NCBI RefSeq assembly: GCF_900103815.1
Contig: NZ_FNHZ01000001.1
Location: 819,715-883,714 of the forward strand
DNA length: 64,000 bases
Origin: Lachnospira pectinoschiza
GTDB lineage: Bacteria; Bacillota; Clostridia; Lachnospirales; Lachnospiraceae
Direction of reading: 5' to 3'
Shown: one piece after another, positions 1 to 9,316 of the stretch
Position numbering within the stretch: the stretch's first letter is position 1
How the letters are laid out: the number at the start of each line of letters is the position of its first letter
Notes under the pieces: model-generated
Databases searched by the model: none
What the model saw: only the letters and a program-made list of their open reading frames with translations
What the model was told of the DNA's origin: nothing
Made by a program: the position numbers and the translations under genes

Positions 1-1
1 A

Positions 2-1774
2 GATGGCGCTTTTGGTACATATTATAACAATCTTTTTGATACTAATGAATTACCAGAATTTGCCAATATAACTAATAAAGATAGGGTAATTAATATCCAT
101 AAGGAATATATAGAGGCTGGTGCTAAGCTTATTAGAACTAACACCTTTGCATGTAATAGCATAAGCCTTGATACAAGTATAGATAGGGTTAAGGACTATA
201 TAAGAGCTGCTATTTCTAATGCTAGAACAGCTATTAAATTAGCGATGCAAGAAGCCAATAAGGAAGATGAGCTTAGCGATAGCGATACATTTTTAGCAGC
301 ATCCATAGGGCCTATCCCATTTAGTGACTTAATGGATAGAGAGATGCTTACAAAGGAGTATCTTGAGATAGTTTCTGCCTTTATTGAAGAAGGGGTTGAA
401 ATCTTTGATTTTGAGACCTTTGATAGCCTAGATTACATAATGGAGGCTATTAAGCTTGCTAGTAAACAGGGTGAGGTTTTAGTAAGTTTTTCCGTTAATC
501 AGTATGGATATAGTAATGCTGGCCTTTCTGCAAGACATTTATTAGAGGATGCCAACAACTGCGACGAGATCTTTGCAACAGGCTTTAATTGCGGGGTTGG
601 ACCTAGTCACATGGAGGCAATTATAAAGAAGCTTAGCTATATGATAACTAAGCCACTTATGGCAGTTCCTAATGTGGGTTATCCTTCTAATGTCAGCGGT
701 AGAATGGTTTTCCTTAATCAGAACGTGGATTATTTTAAAGAAAGAATTGATAACTTACTTGACTGTGGCGTTGATATTATTGGAGGCTGTTGTGGTACTA
801 ATCCAAAGCATATCAAGGCTATAGCTAAGAACTTCGATTTTAAGGGAAAAGTTCGTAATATTGACAATGAAGTAAAGGAGACAAGAAAAGAAGCAATTAC
901 TGATGCAGCCTTTTATAATAAGCCTAATCAGGCTAGTGGTAAGCTAATTGCTGTGGAGCTTGCACCTCCTCTAAATGGAGATGATGAGAAGCTTATTTCT
1001 TCGGCTCTTTATTTAAAGAATAAGGGTGTGGATGTGCTTACATTTCCTGATTCACCTTCAGGTAGAACAAGAGCAGATTCCATTCTTGTGGCTAATAAAG
1101 TAAATATCGAGACAGGAATGTGCGTTATGCCACACATTTGCTGTAGAGATAAGAATGCAATTGCTATTAGATCTCAGTTACTTGGAGCTTATGTTAATGA
1201 CATTAAGAATTTCCTTGTAATTACAGGAGATCCCATTCCATCAATTGTTCGTTCAAGCGTAAAGTCAGTATTTAACTTTGATTCTGTGGGTCTTATGAAT
1301 ATCATTAAGGATATGAATTACGACCAGTTTAATCAAAGTCAGATGGTCTTTGGCGGTGCTATTAATCAGGGCAGAAGTAATTTTAAGGTAGAGCTAAATC
1401 GCGTCCTTAAAAAGCTTGAGGCCGGCGCTACATTTTTCTTTACACAACCAATATTTAGTAAAGAGGATATTGATAGGCTAAGGACTATAAAAGAGGCTGT
1501 GGGAGATAGGGCAAAGATATTAGCGGGGATTATGCCTTTAGTAAGCCTTAAGAATGCTAGCTTTATGAAAAATGAAATGGCAGGAATTAACGTTACTGAT
1601 GAAATTCTTTCCATGTATCGAGAGGACATGACAAAGGAAGAGGGAGAAGAGGTTGGTATTAAGGTGGCAAAGTCTGTTATAAGTCAGACTAAGGACTTTA
1701 TTGACGGCTATTATTTTTCATTTCCTTTTAATAGAGTTTATCTTTTGGATAGAATTGTTAGTGATAAGCTTTGA
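2..1774 (+). CDS. Homocysteine S-methyltransferase / methylenetetrahydrofolate reductase fusion, 5' partial
   Basis: The frame is open from the first bases of the window, so the N-terminus lies outside it; an ATG at 245 is internal. The first visible residues (DGAFGT) are the start of the homocysteine S-methyltransferase fold, and GGCCGT near base 785 supplies two zinc-ligand cysteines. From about base 940 a second domain matches MetF-type 5,10-methylenetetrahydrofolate reductase (ITGDP, FFFTQPIF, GIMPL). The fusion resembles B. subtilis YitJ: one half reduces methylene-THF with FAD/NADH, the other transfers a methyl group to homocysteine. It is a cytosolic methionine and one-carbon enzyme. 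Identity is confident. Confidence 0.95.
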   Translation, partial: DGAFGTYYNNLFDTNELPEFANITNKDRVINIHKEYIEAGAKLIRTNTFACNSISLDTSIDRVKDYIRAAISNARTAIKLAMQEANKEDELSDSDTFLAASIGPIPFSDLMDREMLTKEYLEIVSAFIEEGVEIFDFETFDSLDYIMEAIKLASKQGEVLVSFSVNQYGYSNAGLSARHLLEDANNCDEIFATGFNCGVGPSHMEAIIKKLSYMITKPLMAVPNVGYPSNVSGRMVFLNQNVDYFKERIDNLLDCGVDIIGGCCGTNPKHIKAIAKNFDFKGKVRNIDNEVKETRKEAITDAAFYNKPNQASGKLIAVELAPPLNGDDEKLISSALYLKNKGVDVLTFPDSPSGRTRADSILVANKVNIETGMCVMPHICCRDKNAIAIRSQLLGAYVNDIKNFLVITGDPIPSIVRSSVKSVFNFDSVGLMNIIKDMNYDQFNQSQMVFGGAINQGRSNFKVELNRVLKKLEAGATFFFTQPIFSKEDIDRLRTIKEAVGDRAKILAGIMPLVSLKNASFMKNEMAGINVTDEILSMYREDMTKEEGEEVGIKVAKSVISQTKDFIDGYYFSFPFNRVYLLDRIVSDKL

Positions 1775-2089
1775 CTTTTGATAAAAAGCGACGTAATTGA
1801 CACATTTTCGGGACTTTATTTATATTTAAGAAAATGTAACAAAGCCAGTATTTACGGGGCTTTGCGCCCTTTGTGCAATTGACTATTAATAGTATATATG
1901 TTATAATTAGGCAAATGTGAATCGGATTGATATCTACATTACGATTTAGAATTCTTTCTCCCAAAAGAATTTTAAAAGACAGTTTTAATACCCGGTTAGA
2001 AGTGTCTATATAAGATAAGAGAAACAATCTTTGTTTCTTACTTAGTTTGCTTTTATATAGCAAAGTAACAAGTCGGAGGTTTTAAGTAT
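1775..2089. other. 315-bp intergenic region with promoter and folded leader
   Basis: No gene is convincing here. The stretch holds a stem CAAAGCC/GGCTTTG near 1840-1866 that may end the upstream gene but lacks a T tract. A clear sigma-A promoter sits at 1879-1907. A leader follows that can fold: CTATATAA pairs with TTATATAG, around an inner stem of AGAAACA with TGTTTCT (about 2005-2060). No known riboswitch signature was recognised. Confidence 0.5.
1879..1907 (+). promoter_or_regulatory. Sigma-A promoter for the 2090 gene
   Basis: TTGACT at 1879-1884 and TATAAT at 1902-1907 are separated by exactly 17 bp. The promoter is followed by a leader of about 180 nt before the next start codon. Confidence 0.75.
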
Positions 2090-2269
2090 ATGAGTATGAA
2101 AATGGATGAAACTCAGGTAAAACATTTTATTATTACTGAGAGAAGAAAGGGAACAACCATTGAAGAACTAGTATTTATCCTTCATGATAATGGGGTTCCA
2201 GACTATGAAATATCTAATTTCCTTGATTTATCAATTAGATATGTGGAAGATGTTTTGAGTGACGGTTAA
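2090..2269 (+). CDS. Small hypothetical protein, 59 aa
   Basis: ATG at 2090 follows a good ribosome binding site (GGAGGT at 2075-2080) and a strong upstream promoter. The product is a soluble acidic 59-residue protein with helical character; residues 23-58 resemble a small helix-turn-helix (EELVFILHDN, then EISNFLDLS). I do not recognise the family. A DNA-binding or regulatory role is only a guess from the HTH-like spacing. The next gene begins 62 bp downstream. Confidence 0.65.
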   Translation: MSMKMDETQVKHFIITERRKGTTIEELVFILHDNGVPDYEISNFLDLSIRYVEDVLSDG

Positions 2270-2331
2270 AACTTATTTTAATATTTTTATGGGAGGGGTA
2301 ATATATTTAAGAAAGATAGAGAGGTATTTTG

Positions 2332-2727
2332 ATGGAAGTTTTAAAAATATCTATTACTTCTGAAGAATCAAGAAGTTATCATAATCTATTTGGACGATTA
2401 AAGGCACTTAATCTTGTAGACTGGTTAAAGGCTTATATTGTCTCAGTTATTTATGTTGTAATATTAGGAGTGGCTTTTTATGCCTTAGCTAGACAGACAG
2501 CACTTTATGTGTGGTTTGTAGTTCCTACAGCATTTAAGCTAGTAGCTTTTTTAGTTCTTTTATTTATAGCAGCTATGCAGCGTTCAGCTAATAAGCAGGT
2601 GGCTAATCTTCTTAATAAGTATTTTGTAAGTAACTTACAGGAAGAGATTTTAAGAGGAAAGATAAGACTTAAAAAAGTTAAAGTTGTAAAAGACAAGATA
2701 CTAGTATATTATAGAAAAGATGAGTAA
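2332..2727 (+). CDS. Small two-TM membrane protein, 131 aa
   Basis: ATG at 2332 is preferred over the TTG three bases upstream because GAGG at 2321-2324 is well placed for it. Residues about 33-55 and 62-85 are hydrophobic and likely form two membrane helices. The flanks are charged: an N-terminal soluble segment and a lysine-rich tail. The layout (soluble, hairpin, soluble) resembles YcxB-like or PH-like membrane proteins but I cannot name the family. It may be cotranscribed with the 59-aa gene, and a strong terminator follows directly. Confidence 0.7.
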   Translation: MEVLKISITSEESRSYHNLFGRLKALNLVDWLKAYIVSVIYVVILGVAFYALARQTALYVWFVVPTAFKLVAFLVLLFIAAMQRSANKQVANLLNKYFVSNLQEEILRGKIRLKKVKVVKDKILVYYRKDE

Positions 2728-2753
2728 ATCATCATAAATAAATATGACTATTT

Positions 2754-2783
2754 AAAGTGCGGCGCTTTTTGCCCGCACTTTTT
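2754..2783 (+). terminator. Intrinsic terminator
   Basis: A 9-bp stem (AAAGTGCGG / CCGCACTTT) is followed by a short T tract, directly after the 131-aa membrane gene. Confidence 0.8.
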
Positions 2784-2811
2784 GTACGAATAAGAATTAC
2801 GAGGCATAAGT

Positions 2812-3603
2812 ATGAAAGTTGGTTTTTTTGATTCTGGTATAGGCGGATTATCCACTCTACATCAAAGTATGAAGGTTTTACCAGAGGTGGACTACTATTT
2901 CTACGCGGACACAGATCATGTGCCTTACGGAGAAAAGTCCATTGAAGAGATAAGAAAATTAGTTGATCATGCAGTTGGATTTCTAGTTGATAAGGGTTGT
3001 GAAGTTATTGTCCTTGCTTGTAATACAGCTACAACAGCAGCTATAACACCTCTTCGTAATAAGTATAAGATTCCAGTAATTGGAATCGAACCTGCTGTTA
3101 AACCGGCAGTTGCCCACTGTAAGGATAAGAGAGTTATGGTTATGGCAACACCAGTTACAGCTAAAGAACCGAAATTAAAGAATCTTATTATGAAATATGA
3201 TTTGGAGAATAAGGTTGATGTCGTTCCAATGCCAGGTCTTGTTAGACTAGCACAAAACGATGAATTTTCAGGAGATAGACTCCTTAATTATATTCACAAA
3301 GCATTAGCAGATTATAATTTAGCTGACTACTCACAATTAGTGCTTGGATGCACACATTTTAATTATTTCAAAGACACATTTGCAAAGGTATTCCCAAATG
3401 ATATTGAAATGTTAGATGGAAATTTAGGTGTTTCAAATCATCTAAGGGAAACAATTATTAACACAGGTCTTGTAAAGGAAGAAGAACTAGTTGGAAGAGG
3501 CAGCGTGGAATACTATTATTCAGACCGTAAGATTGAAGATGGAGAAGAACTAGAACATATCAAGGCTCTTCACCAGAGATTAGAGAGAAATCTTAAGTTA
3601 TAG
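2812..3603 (+). CDS. murI: Glutamate racemase
   Basis: This cytosolic enzyme converts L- to D-glutamate for peptidoglycan. The 263-residue length is normal. The two catalytic cysteines sit in the family motifs ACNTATTAA (about residues 69-77) and GCTHF (about 179-183), and the N-terminus shows the substrate loop DSGIGGLSTL. The start at 2812 is the natural one for this fold. A terminator upstream separates it from the previous unit. The following gene starts 22 bp later, so the two may be cotranscribed. Confidence 0.96.
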   Translation: MKVGFFDSGIGGLSTLHQSMKVLPEVDYYFYADTDHVPYGEKSIEEIRKLVDHAVGFLVDKGCEVIVLACNTATTAAITPLRNKYKIPVIGIEPAVKPAVAHCKDKRVMVMATPVTAKEPKLKNLIMKYDLENKVDVVPMPGLVRLAQNDEFSGDRLLNYIHKALADYNLADYSQLVLGCTHFNYFKDTFAKVFPNDIEMLDGNLGVSNHLRETIINTGLVKEEELVGRGSVEYYYSDRKIEDGEELEHIKALHQRLERNLKL

Positions 3604-3625
3604 ATTAGATAAGGGTAAATAAATT

Positions 3626-4813
3626 ATGAAATTAAGGGTTCCATTTTATTATAATGATTTTCATTGCATTACAGATAGATGTAATGATAACTGTTGTGTA
3701 GGTGGATGGGAGATAGATATTGACGAGGAAACTTATGACTATTATCAGAGTCTTTCAGGGGAATTAGGTGAGACTATTCGTAATAGCATAGTAACAAGCG
3801 AAGATGGAGAGCATATGTTTAAGCTTAATAATGGACATTGCCCATTATTGCTTGACTCAGGGCTTTGTAAGGTCCATGCAGAATTAGGTGAAGAACACTT
3901 AGGTGTTGTCTGTTCGCAATTTCCAAGATACAGCGAGTATTTTGGGGAGTATAAAGAATCAGGTATTGGTTTGGCTTGCGAAGAGGCGGCAAGAATTGTT
4001 TTATCAGCTAATGAGAAATTTAGCTTAGTTGAAAGCGAGCTAGATGAAGAAGTTGTAGAAGATAGTGAATTTGATAAAGAATATGCCGACATTATTTTTG
4101 CGGCACGAGATATCATTTTCAAGATCCTTGAGAAAAAGGAATTGCTTATACACGAGCGTTTAGCGTGCATATTAGAGCTTTCTGATAAGATGCAGGACTT
4201 AATTAACGAAGACGATTATGAGGGCCTAAATGACTTAATTTCGAACTATGACCAGTCAGATGTTGAGACTACTCTCATGTCTATTAATCGCGAATACGAG
4301 GATGGACGTTTTGATAGTTTATCTGAGACTGAAGGTATAAGAAGTATCATTTATGCTTACGAGGATATGGAAGTTTTAAATGATGAATGGGAAAGGGACA
4401 TTAAAGACGTGGTATTTAAGTTCCACGAGGCTTTAACTATCGAAGAGTATTATACCTATAATTCGAGATTTTTTGCCCTTATTCAGGAGCGTATGGATGA
4501 ATATAAGAACCTTTTACAGTATTTTGTCTTTAGATATTTTGCTAAGGCAATTTATGACCATGACGTTTTAAGTAAGGCAAAGATGTTAATTACTAATTTC
4601 TTTGTGATTAAAGAGATGGATATGGCTAAATGGATTGATAAGGGTTGGAATTTCACTCATGAAGATCAGTTAGATGTAATTCATGTTTTCTCAAGACAGG
4701 TTGAGTATTCAGAGGAGAATATGGAGGTCTTATATGAGGCCTTTATATTTGATGAAATCTTTGAAAAAGATAACCTAATGGGCTTACTTTGGATTGACAG
4801 TGTATCTATATAA
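3626..4813 (+). CDS. FliB-family (flagellin lysine N-methylase-like) protein
   Basis: The 395-residue product carries the family's N-terminal cysteine cluster (CITDRCNDNCC near residues 14-24) and the later signatures NGHCPLL, GLCKVH and CSQFPRY. In Salmonella FliB methylates flagellin lysines. The conserved cysteines suggest a metal or Fe-S centre, though that is family inference. No flagellar gene is nearby; the neighbours are murI and trpD. Such FliB-like proteins are common in clostridia and their substrate is often unknown, so the family is sure and the substrate is not. Confidence 0.8.
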   Translation: MKLRVPFYYNDFHCITDRCNDNCCVGGWEIDIDEETYDYYQSLSGELGETIRNSIVTSEDGEHMFKLNNGHCPLLLDSGLCKVHAELGEEHLGVVCSQFPRYSEYFGEYKESGIGLACEEAARIVLSANEKFSLVESELDEEVVEDSEFDKEYADIIFAARDIIFKILEKKELLIHERLACILELSDKMQDLINEDDYEGLNDLISNYDQSDVETTLMSINREYEDGRFDSLSETEGIRSIIYAYEDMEVLNDEWERDIKDVVFKFHEALTIEEYYTYNSRFFALIQERMDEYKNLLQYFVFRYFAKAIYDHDVLSKAKMLITNFFVIKEMDMAKWIDKGWNFTHEDQLDVIHVFSRQVEYSEENMEVLYEAFIFDEIFEKDNLMGLLWIDSVSI

Positions 4814-4825
4814 ATATAAAATAGT

Positions 4826-4884
4826 TCCATATAGTTGTCATACAACATTTGTGTGTTGTAGGCTCACTATATGGGATTTTTTTT
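4826..4884 (+). terminator. Nested-stem terminator between the FliB-like gene and trpD
   Basis: An outer stem TCCATATAG/CTATATGGGA encloses an inner perfect stem TACAACA/TGTTGTA and is followed by eight T. It ends 13 bp before the trpD start, so it may also act as a leader terminator for trpD. No trp leader peptide or T-box was seen. Confidence 0.75.
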
Positions 4885-4897
4885 ATAGGAGGAAGAT

Positions 4898-5905
4898 ATG
4901 ATAAAGGAAGCTATTGCAAAGCTTGTTAAGGGCGAGGATATCCCTGAAGAGCTTATGACAGAAGTTATGGAAGAAATCATGACAGGTGAAGCTACTGATG
5001 CGCAGAAAGCCTCATTTTTAACAGCACTTTCAATTAAGGGCGAGACTATTAATGAGATCACAGCAGCGGCGAGAGTTTTAAGAGCTCATTGTGAGAAGTT
5101 CTTAAATGACATGGAAGTACTAGAAATTGTTGGTACTGGCGGAGATGGTTCTAATACAATTAATATTTCTACACTTTCATCAATTGTTTCTGCAGCAGCA
5201 GGAATTGCAGTTGCAAAGCATGGTAATAGAGCAGCTTCAAGTAAGTGCGGTACAGCTGATGTACTTGAGGCACTTGGAGTTAAGATTGATTGTGCTCCAG
5301 CACGTTCAGCGCAGATTTTACATGATATTAACCTATGCTTCTTATTTGCACAGAAGTATCATCCAGCAATGCGTTTTGTTGGTGGCGTTAGAAAGGAAAT
5401 GGGAATCAGAACTCTATTTAACTTACTAGGCCCTCTTGCTAATCCAGCAGGTGCTACAATGCAGTTATTTGGTGTATATAGCGAAGAGCTTGTTGAACCT
5501 CTTGCTCACGTATTACACAACTTAGGCGTTAAGAGAGCTTTAGTAGTTTATGGTATGGATTCCATCGATGAGATTTCTCTTTCAGCTCCTACAAAGGTTT
5601 GCGAATTTAAGGGTGATGAGTTTAAGAGCTATGAAATCACACCAGAGCAGTTTGGTATGAAGCGTTGCAAGAAGGAAGAATTAGTAGGTGGTACCCCAGA
5701 AGAGAATGCACAGTTCGCCCTTGAAATCTTAAAAGGTGCTAAGGGACCTAAAAGAGATGTTGTATTACTTAATGCAGGTGCAGCAATTTATCTTGCAAAG
5801 GATGATATTACAATGGAAGAGGCTATAGCTATTGCAGCAGATATGCTTGATAGTGGTAAGGCTCTTGAGAAGTTAAACCAGTTCATTGAAGAAAGCAATA
5901 AATGA
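4898..5905 (+). CDS. trpD: Anthranilate phosphoribosyltransferase
   Basis: It transfers the phosphoribosyl group of PRPP to anthranilate, the second step of tryptophan synthesis. The 335-residue length is typical. The glycine-rich PRPP loop [14 protein letters not shown] lies near residues 79-92, followed by [12 protein letters not shown] (about 106-117) and the metal-site region MDSIDEISL. The RBS AGGAGGA precedes ATG 4898. It stands alone here: no trpE, trpG or trpC is adjacent, which is unusual because trp genes are normally clustered. Confidence 0.95.
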   Translation: MIKEAIAKLVKGEDIPEELMTEVMEEIMTGEATDAQKASFLTALSIKGETINEITAAARVLRAHCEKFLNDMEVLEIVGTGGDGSNTINISTLSSIVSAAAGIAVAKHGNRAASSKCGTADVLEALGVKIDCAPARSAQILHDINLCFLFAQKYHPAMRFVGGVRKEMGIRTLFNLLGPLANPAGATMQLFGVYSEELVEPLAHVLHNLGVKRALVVYGMDSIDEISLSAPTKVCEFKGDEFKSYEITPEQFGMKRCKKEELVGGTPEENAQFALEILKGAKGPKRDVVLLNAGAAIYLAKDDITMEEAIAIAADMLDSGKALEKLNQFIEESNK

Positions 5906-5972
5906 TTTGATGCTGATTATAAAAAATGCTACGATGGCATAAAGTTTAATCAGGATAATTTAGAAAAAAATT

Positions 5973-6013
5973 GACCTAAGACTTATTATTTATATAAGTC
6001 TTAGGTCTTTTTT
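5973..6013. terminator. Bidirectional terminator between trpD and asnB
   Basis: A 14-bp perfect stem GACCTAAGACTTAT / ATAAGTCTTAGGTC is bordered by A and T tracts on the two sides. It can stop both trpD (+) and the converging asnB (-). Confidence 0.9.
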
Positions 6014-6033
6014 ATACAAAATTCAATTAGATA

Positions 6034-7875
6034 TTAAGCTGCCATATCTGATACAAAGAAATCGTTGTACCATACAAGGAAAATGTAAATTGTCCAAATC
6101 TTTCTTGAGTTATCAGCCTTACCTTCCTTGTGATCATCAAGATACTTAACAAGGTAGTCTGTGTTAAAGAATTCCTTAGCTGCATCGCTTGTGAAGGCTT
6201 TCTTAACGATGTTGTAATACTTCTCATCTCTTAACCAGATTCTAATTGGTACTGGGAAGCCAAGCTTCTTCTTTTCAGCAACCATATCTGGTAAGTGCTT
6301 GTTAGCTGCATGTCTAAAGGCAACCTTAGTATTCTCCTTAGTAACCTTAAGGTTAGTAGGAAGGTTCTTAGCCACATTCCAAACTTCCTTATCAAGGAAT
6401 GGAACTCTAACTTCAAGAGAGTTAGCCATACTCATCTTATCTGCCTTAAGTAAGATATCACCAATTAACCAGAAGTTAACATCGATGTACTGCATCTTAG
6501 TTACGTCATCTAAGTTCTCAACCTTTTCATAGTAAGGCTTAGTTAAATGTGTATGAGCATACTGGCCTGTTGGAGCCTTTAAAAGCTTATTACGTTCTTC
6601 TTCATTAAACATGAAAGCATTACCAATGAATCTTTCTTCAACAGTCTTGCTTGCACGCTGTAAGAAACTCTTTCCCTTAAACTTAAATGGAATAGCCTTA
6701 GCCACCTTAGCAAGAGCCTTTCTAACTGGAAGAGGAAGCTTCTGGAAAGCTGCTAAATCCATTGGCTCTTTGTAAATGTTATAACCACCAAAGAATTCAT
6801 CAGCACCTTCACCTGACATAGCAACCTTAACATGTTCTGCAGCTGTCTTACTTACAAAGTAAAGAGCAATAGCAGCAGGATCAGCTAAAGGCTCGTCCAT
6901 GTGATACTGAATCTTTGGAATAGCTGACCAATATTCTTCACTTGAAACAAGCTTAGAATAGTTGTCAATCTGTACCTTTTCTGAAAGAGACTTTGCATAA
7001 TCGATTTCGTTATACTTGTTATAATCAAAACCTACTGTAAATGTCTTGTCTCCGTTAAATGTAGCAGCAACATAGCTTGAATCAACACCACTTGAAAGGA
7101 ATGAACCAACTTCAACATCTGAAATCTTGTGGTATTCGATAGAATTTGCAACTACATCATCAATTTCCTTAATAGCCTCATCCATAGTCTTTGAAGAATC
7201 TGGAGTAAACTCAGGCTCCCAGTACTTTTCAATATTCATTTCTCCATCCTTAAATGTGAAGCAATGACCTGGCATTAACTTAAAGATGCCCTTAAAGAAT
7301 GTCTCTTCAAGTACTGAGTACTGGAATGTTAAGTAGTTTTCAAGGGCTACAGGATTAACTTCTCTCTTAACTTCAGGATGCTTTAAGATACTCTTAATCT
7401 CTGAGCCGTAAACTAAATTGTTGTTCGCAACTGTATAGTAAAAAGGCTTAATACCAAAGTAATCTCTAGCGCCAAATAAAGTCTTATTCTTGCTATCCCA
7501 AATAACAAAGGCAAACATACCTCTTAACTTGTTAAGTAAGTCCTTACCGTATTCTTCGTAACCGTGAATTAAAACTTCAGTATCTGCCTTATTTGCAAAT
7601 GTATGTCCCTTAGCAATTAATTCTTCTCTTAATTCTTTAAAATTATAGATTTCGCCATTGAAAGTGATAACCATTGTTTTATCTTCATTAAACATTGGCT
7701 GATCACCGTTATTTAAATCCTGGATTGAAAGACGTCTAAAACCTAGATGAATTGTGCCATCTTCATTGTACTCTCCTGAACTATCAGGACCTCTGTGAAT
7801 TATAGTATCCATCATTTCTTTTAAAACTGCTTTTTCATTTTTGCATTTTCCAGTAAAACCAGCAATTCCGCACAT
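6034..7875 (-). CDS. asnB: Asparagine synthase, glutamine-hydrolysing
   Basis: The protein starts MCGIAGF, so Cys2 is the nucleophile of the N-terminal class II glutamine amidotransferase. The C-terminal half is the ATP-dependent synthetase domain, with the P-loop region SSGVDSS (about residues 263-269) and SGEGADEFFGGY. It converts aspartate to asparagine using glutamine and ATP. The 613-residue length is normal. The RBS GGGAGGT precedes the start. It is monocistronic, with a shared terminator at its 3' end and a LacI-family gene upstream in the same direction. Confidence 0.97.
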   Translation of the reverse strand: MCGIAGFTGKCKNEKAVLKEMMDTIIHRGPDSSGEYNEDGTIHLGFRRLSIQDLNNGDQPMFNEDKTMVITFNGEIYNFKELREELIAKGHTFANKADTEVLIHGYEEYGKDLLNKLRGMFAFVIWDSKNKTLFGARDYFGIKPFYYTVANNNLVYGSEIKSILKHPEVKREVNPVALENYLTFQYSVLEETFFKGIFKLMPGHCFTFKDGEMNIEKYWEPEFTPDSSKTMDEAIKEIDDVVANSIEYHKISDVEVGSFLSSGVDSSYVAATFNGDKTFTVGFDYNKYNEIDYAKSLSEKVQIDNYSKLVSSEEYWSAIPKIQYHMDEPLADPAAIALYFVSKTAAEHVKVAMSGEGADEFFGGYNIYKEPMDLAAFQKLPLPVRKALAKVAKAIPFKFKGKSFLQRASKTVEERFIGNAFMFNEEERNKLLKAPTGQYAHTHLTKPYYEKVENLDDVTKMQYIDVNFWLIGDILLKADKMSMANSLEVRVPFLDKEVWNVAKNLPTNLKVTKENTKVAFRHAANKHLPDMVAEKKKLGFPVPIRIWLRDEKYYNIVKKAFTSDAAKEFFNTDYLVKYLDDHKEGKADNSRKIWTIYIFLVWYNDFFVSDMAA

Positions 7876-7982
7876 AAAATGTACCTCCCGTTATTAGAAT
7901 ATAGTTTATACTTTTTTCTTTTGAAAATTGTTTATTTTGTGAACTTTCTAACTATAGCATTATGTAAAAAAGTTATCAATGT

Positions 7983-8978
7983 TTAGTCGAGTTTTTTTGT
8001 AGATTCTCTTTCTACTAAGTTGTATTCAAGCTGAATGCCAAGATTAGGGCTAGTCTTTTCCTTCTTGTTTATCTTGTCTAAAACTAGGCTAGCTGCCTTG
8101 ATTCCTGCATCTTCATAGAAAAAATGTACTGTGGTAATGGAAGGGTAGGATACAAGGGATAGCTTGCTATCACCAAAACCTGTCACTTCAATATCCTCTG
8201 GAACTTTAAGCTTAGTTTCCCTTAAATACTTAATGGCGCCTGCTGCAATTGTATCTGTGGCACACATAATTGCATCAATAGTCTTATCATTACTAATAAG
8301 TTCCTTACAAGCCTCATAAGCTGCATCAAAACTAAAAGCTACCTCTTTAATGTTCTTTTTATGGATAGTTTTTCCATTTTCCTTAAAAGCATCTATAAAA
8401 CCTTTGCGTCTATTAAGGCCTACTGCCACATCTTCAGAAGTTACGGTAATCATTGCGGGATTAGTTGAAGTCTTTGAAAGCTTGCGGCCAAGGCTTAGGG
8501 CAGCATGATAATCATCAGAATATATGCAAGAATAGCCCTTAACATTTTGTCCTAAAATAACAATTGGCACCTGATAAGAAGCCAAAGTCTTTATGTGCTC
8601 TTTTGTAAAAATTGTACCTAGTAAAATGATTCCATCTACGTGATTCTCCTTAAAAAGGCGAAGATACTTTAACTCCTCACTGGCATTGTTGTTAGTTGAA
8701 GCAAGTAAAATCTGATAGTTCTTCTTTGAAAGAACACTAGTAATACCTGAAACCATGCGACCTATTGAATCAGAGTCAATCTTAGGAATAATTACACCGA
8801 TGTAGTTAGTCTTCTTGCTTCTAAGAGTTTGGGCATAGCTTGAGGGAGTGTAACCAGTCTCTTCAATAATCTGCTTAATCTTGTCTCTCTTATCTTGACT
8901 AACATAACCATCATTAAGATATCTAGAAATAGTGGCGCGAGATACGCCAGCTAGCTTTGCAATTTCATTTATTGTCAT
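7983..8978 (-). CDS. LacI-family repressor, probable sucrose operon regulator
   Basis: An N-terminal LacI helix-turn-helix (TINEIAKLAGVSRATISRYLN, then the hinge region) is followed by a periplasmic-binding-protein-like effector domain to residue 331. It is divergent from scrA. Two palindromes of the LacI class lie in the shared intergenic region, so local repression of the sucrose genes released by a sugar or sugar phosphate is the natural reading. ScrR is the nearest named analogue. The effector cannot be read from sequence. Confidence 0.88.
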   Translation of the reverse strand: MTINEIAKLAGVSRATISRYLNDGYVSQDKRDKIKQIIEETGYTPSSYAQTLRSKKTNYIGVIIPKIDSDSIGRMVSGITSVLSKKNYQILLASTNNNASEELKYLRLFKENHVDGIILLGTIFTKEHIKTLASYQVPIVILGQNVKGYSCIYSDDYHAALSLGRKLSKTSTNPAMITVTSEDVAVGLNRRKGFIDAFKENGKTIHKKNIKEVAFSFDAAYEACKELISNDKTIDAIMCATDTIAAGAIKYLRETKLKVPEDIEVTGFGDSKLSLVSYPSITTVHFFYEDAGIKAASLVLDKINKKEKTSPNLGIQLEYNLVERESTKKLD

Positions 8979-9204
8979 AATACCCTCCCCAAAAATTGGC
9001 TATTAATTGAGTTCTATAAATGTATAAGTTTATAGAAACAATAGATAAAGTATACCATAATCTGTTAAAATAAAAGTATTAGTTAGTTCGTTTTATTTAG
9101 AAGTTAATGATTTTGTTAAAAATGCACAAAGAAACCACGAATTAATTGTGAGAACTATGCATTTACAACAAAAGCATCAGTAACTATAATTGCATTATAA
9201 GACA

Positions 9205-9218
9205 TGAGAACGTTCTCA
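9205..9218. promoter_or_regulatory. LacI-family operator 1
   Basis: TGAGAACGTTCTCA is a perfect 14-bp palindrome with the central CG typical of LacI-family sites. It lies about 100 bp upstream of scrA. Confidence 0.8.
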
Positions 9219-9272
9219 CACAATGGGATGTAGTAAATATAACGTTTTTATGTTTTAAAAAATGTAAAAACG

Positions 9273-9286
9273 TGAGATTGTTCTCA
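9273..9286. promoter_or_regulatory. LacI-family operator 2
   Basis: TGAGATTGTTCTCA is a second copy with an imperfect centre, 68 bp from operator 1 and 31 bp before the scrA start. The spacing would allow looping by a tetramer or cooperative repression. Confidence 0.75.
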
Positions 9287-9316
9287 TAATGATTTTTAGT
9301 GTTATGGAGGTAAGCT

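Larger units (their letters stand above)
8979..9316. promoter_or_regulatory. Divergent regulatory region between the lacI-type gene and scrA
   Basis: This 338-bp space contains two near-palindromic operators and a half-site (TGTGAGAA near 9148). It also has AT-rich stretches that could hold promoters for both directions. TTGCAT near 9189 followed by AT-rich DNA is possible as a -35 for scrA, but the -10 is not clear. No ORF was seen. Confidence 0.6.

Noticed and set aside
1758..2063. Minus-strand 101-codon open frame
   Set aside because: It overlaps a clear plus-strand promoter and leader, has no ribosome site and reads as low-complexity basic/hydrophobic sequence.
1775..2089. SAM or T-box riboswitch in the leader before 2090
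   Set aside because: The leader folds, but no conserved T-box or SAM-I core was found and the downstream gene is not a methionine gene.
6299..6532. Plus-strand frames inside asnB
   Set aside because: They are antisense shadows of a well-supported gene, with no start signal.
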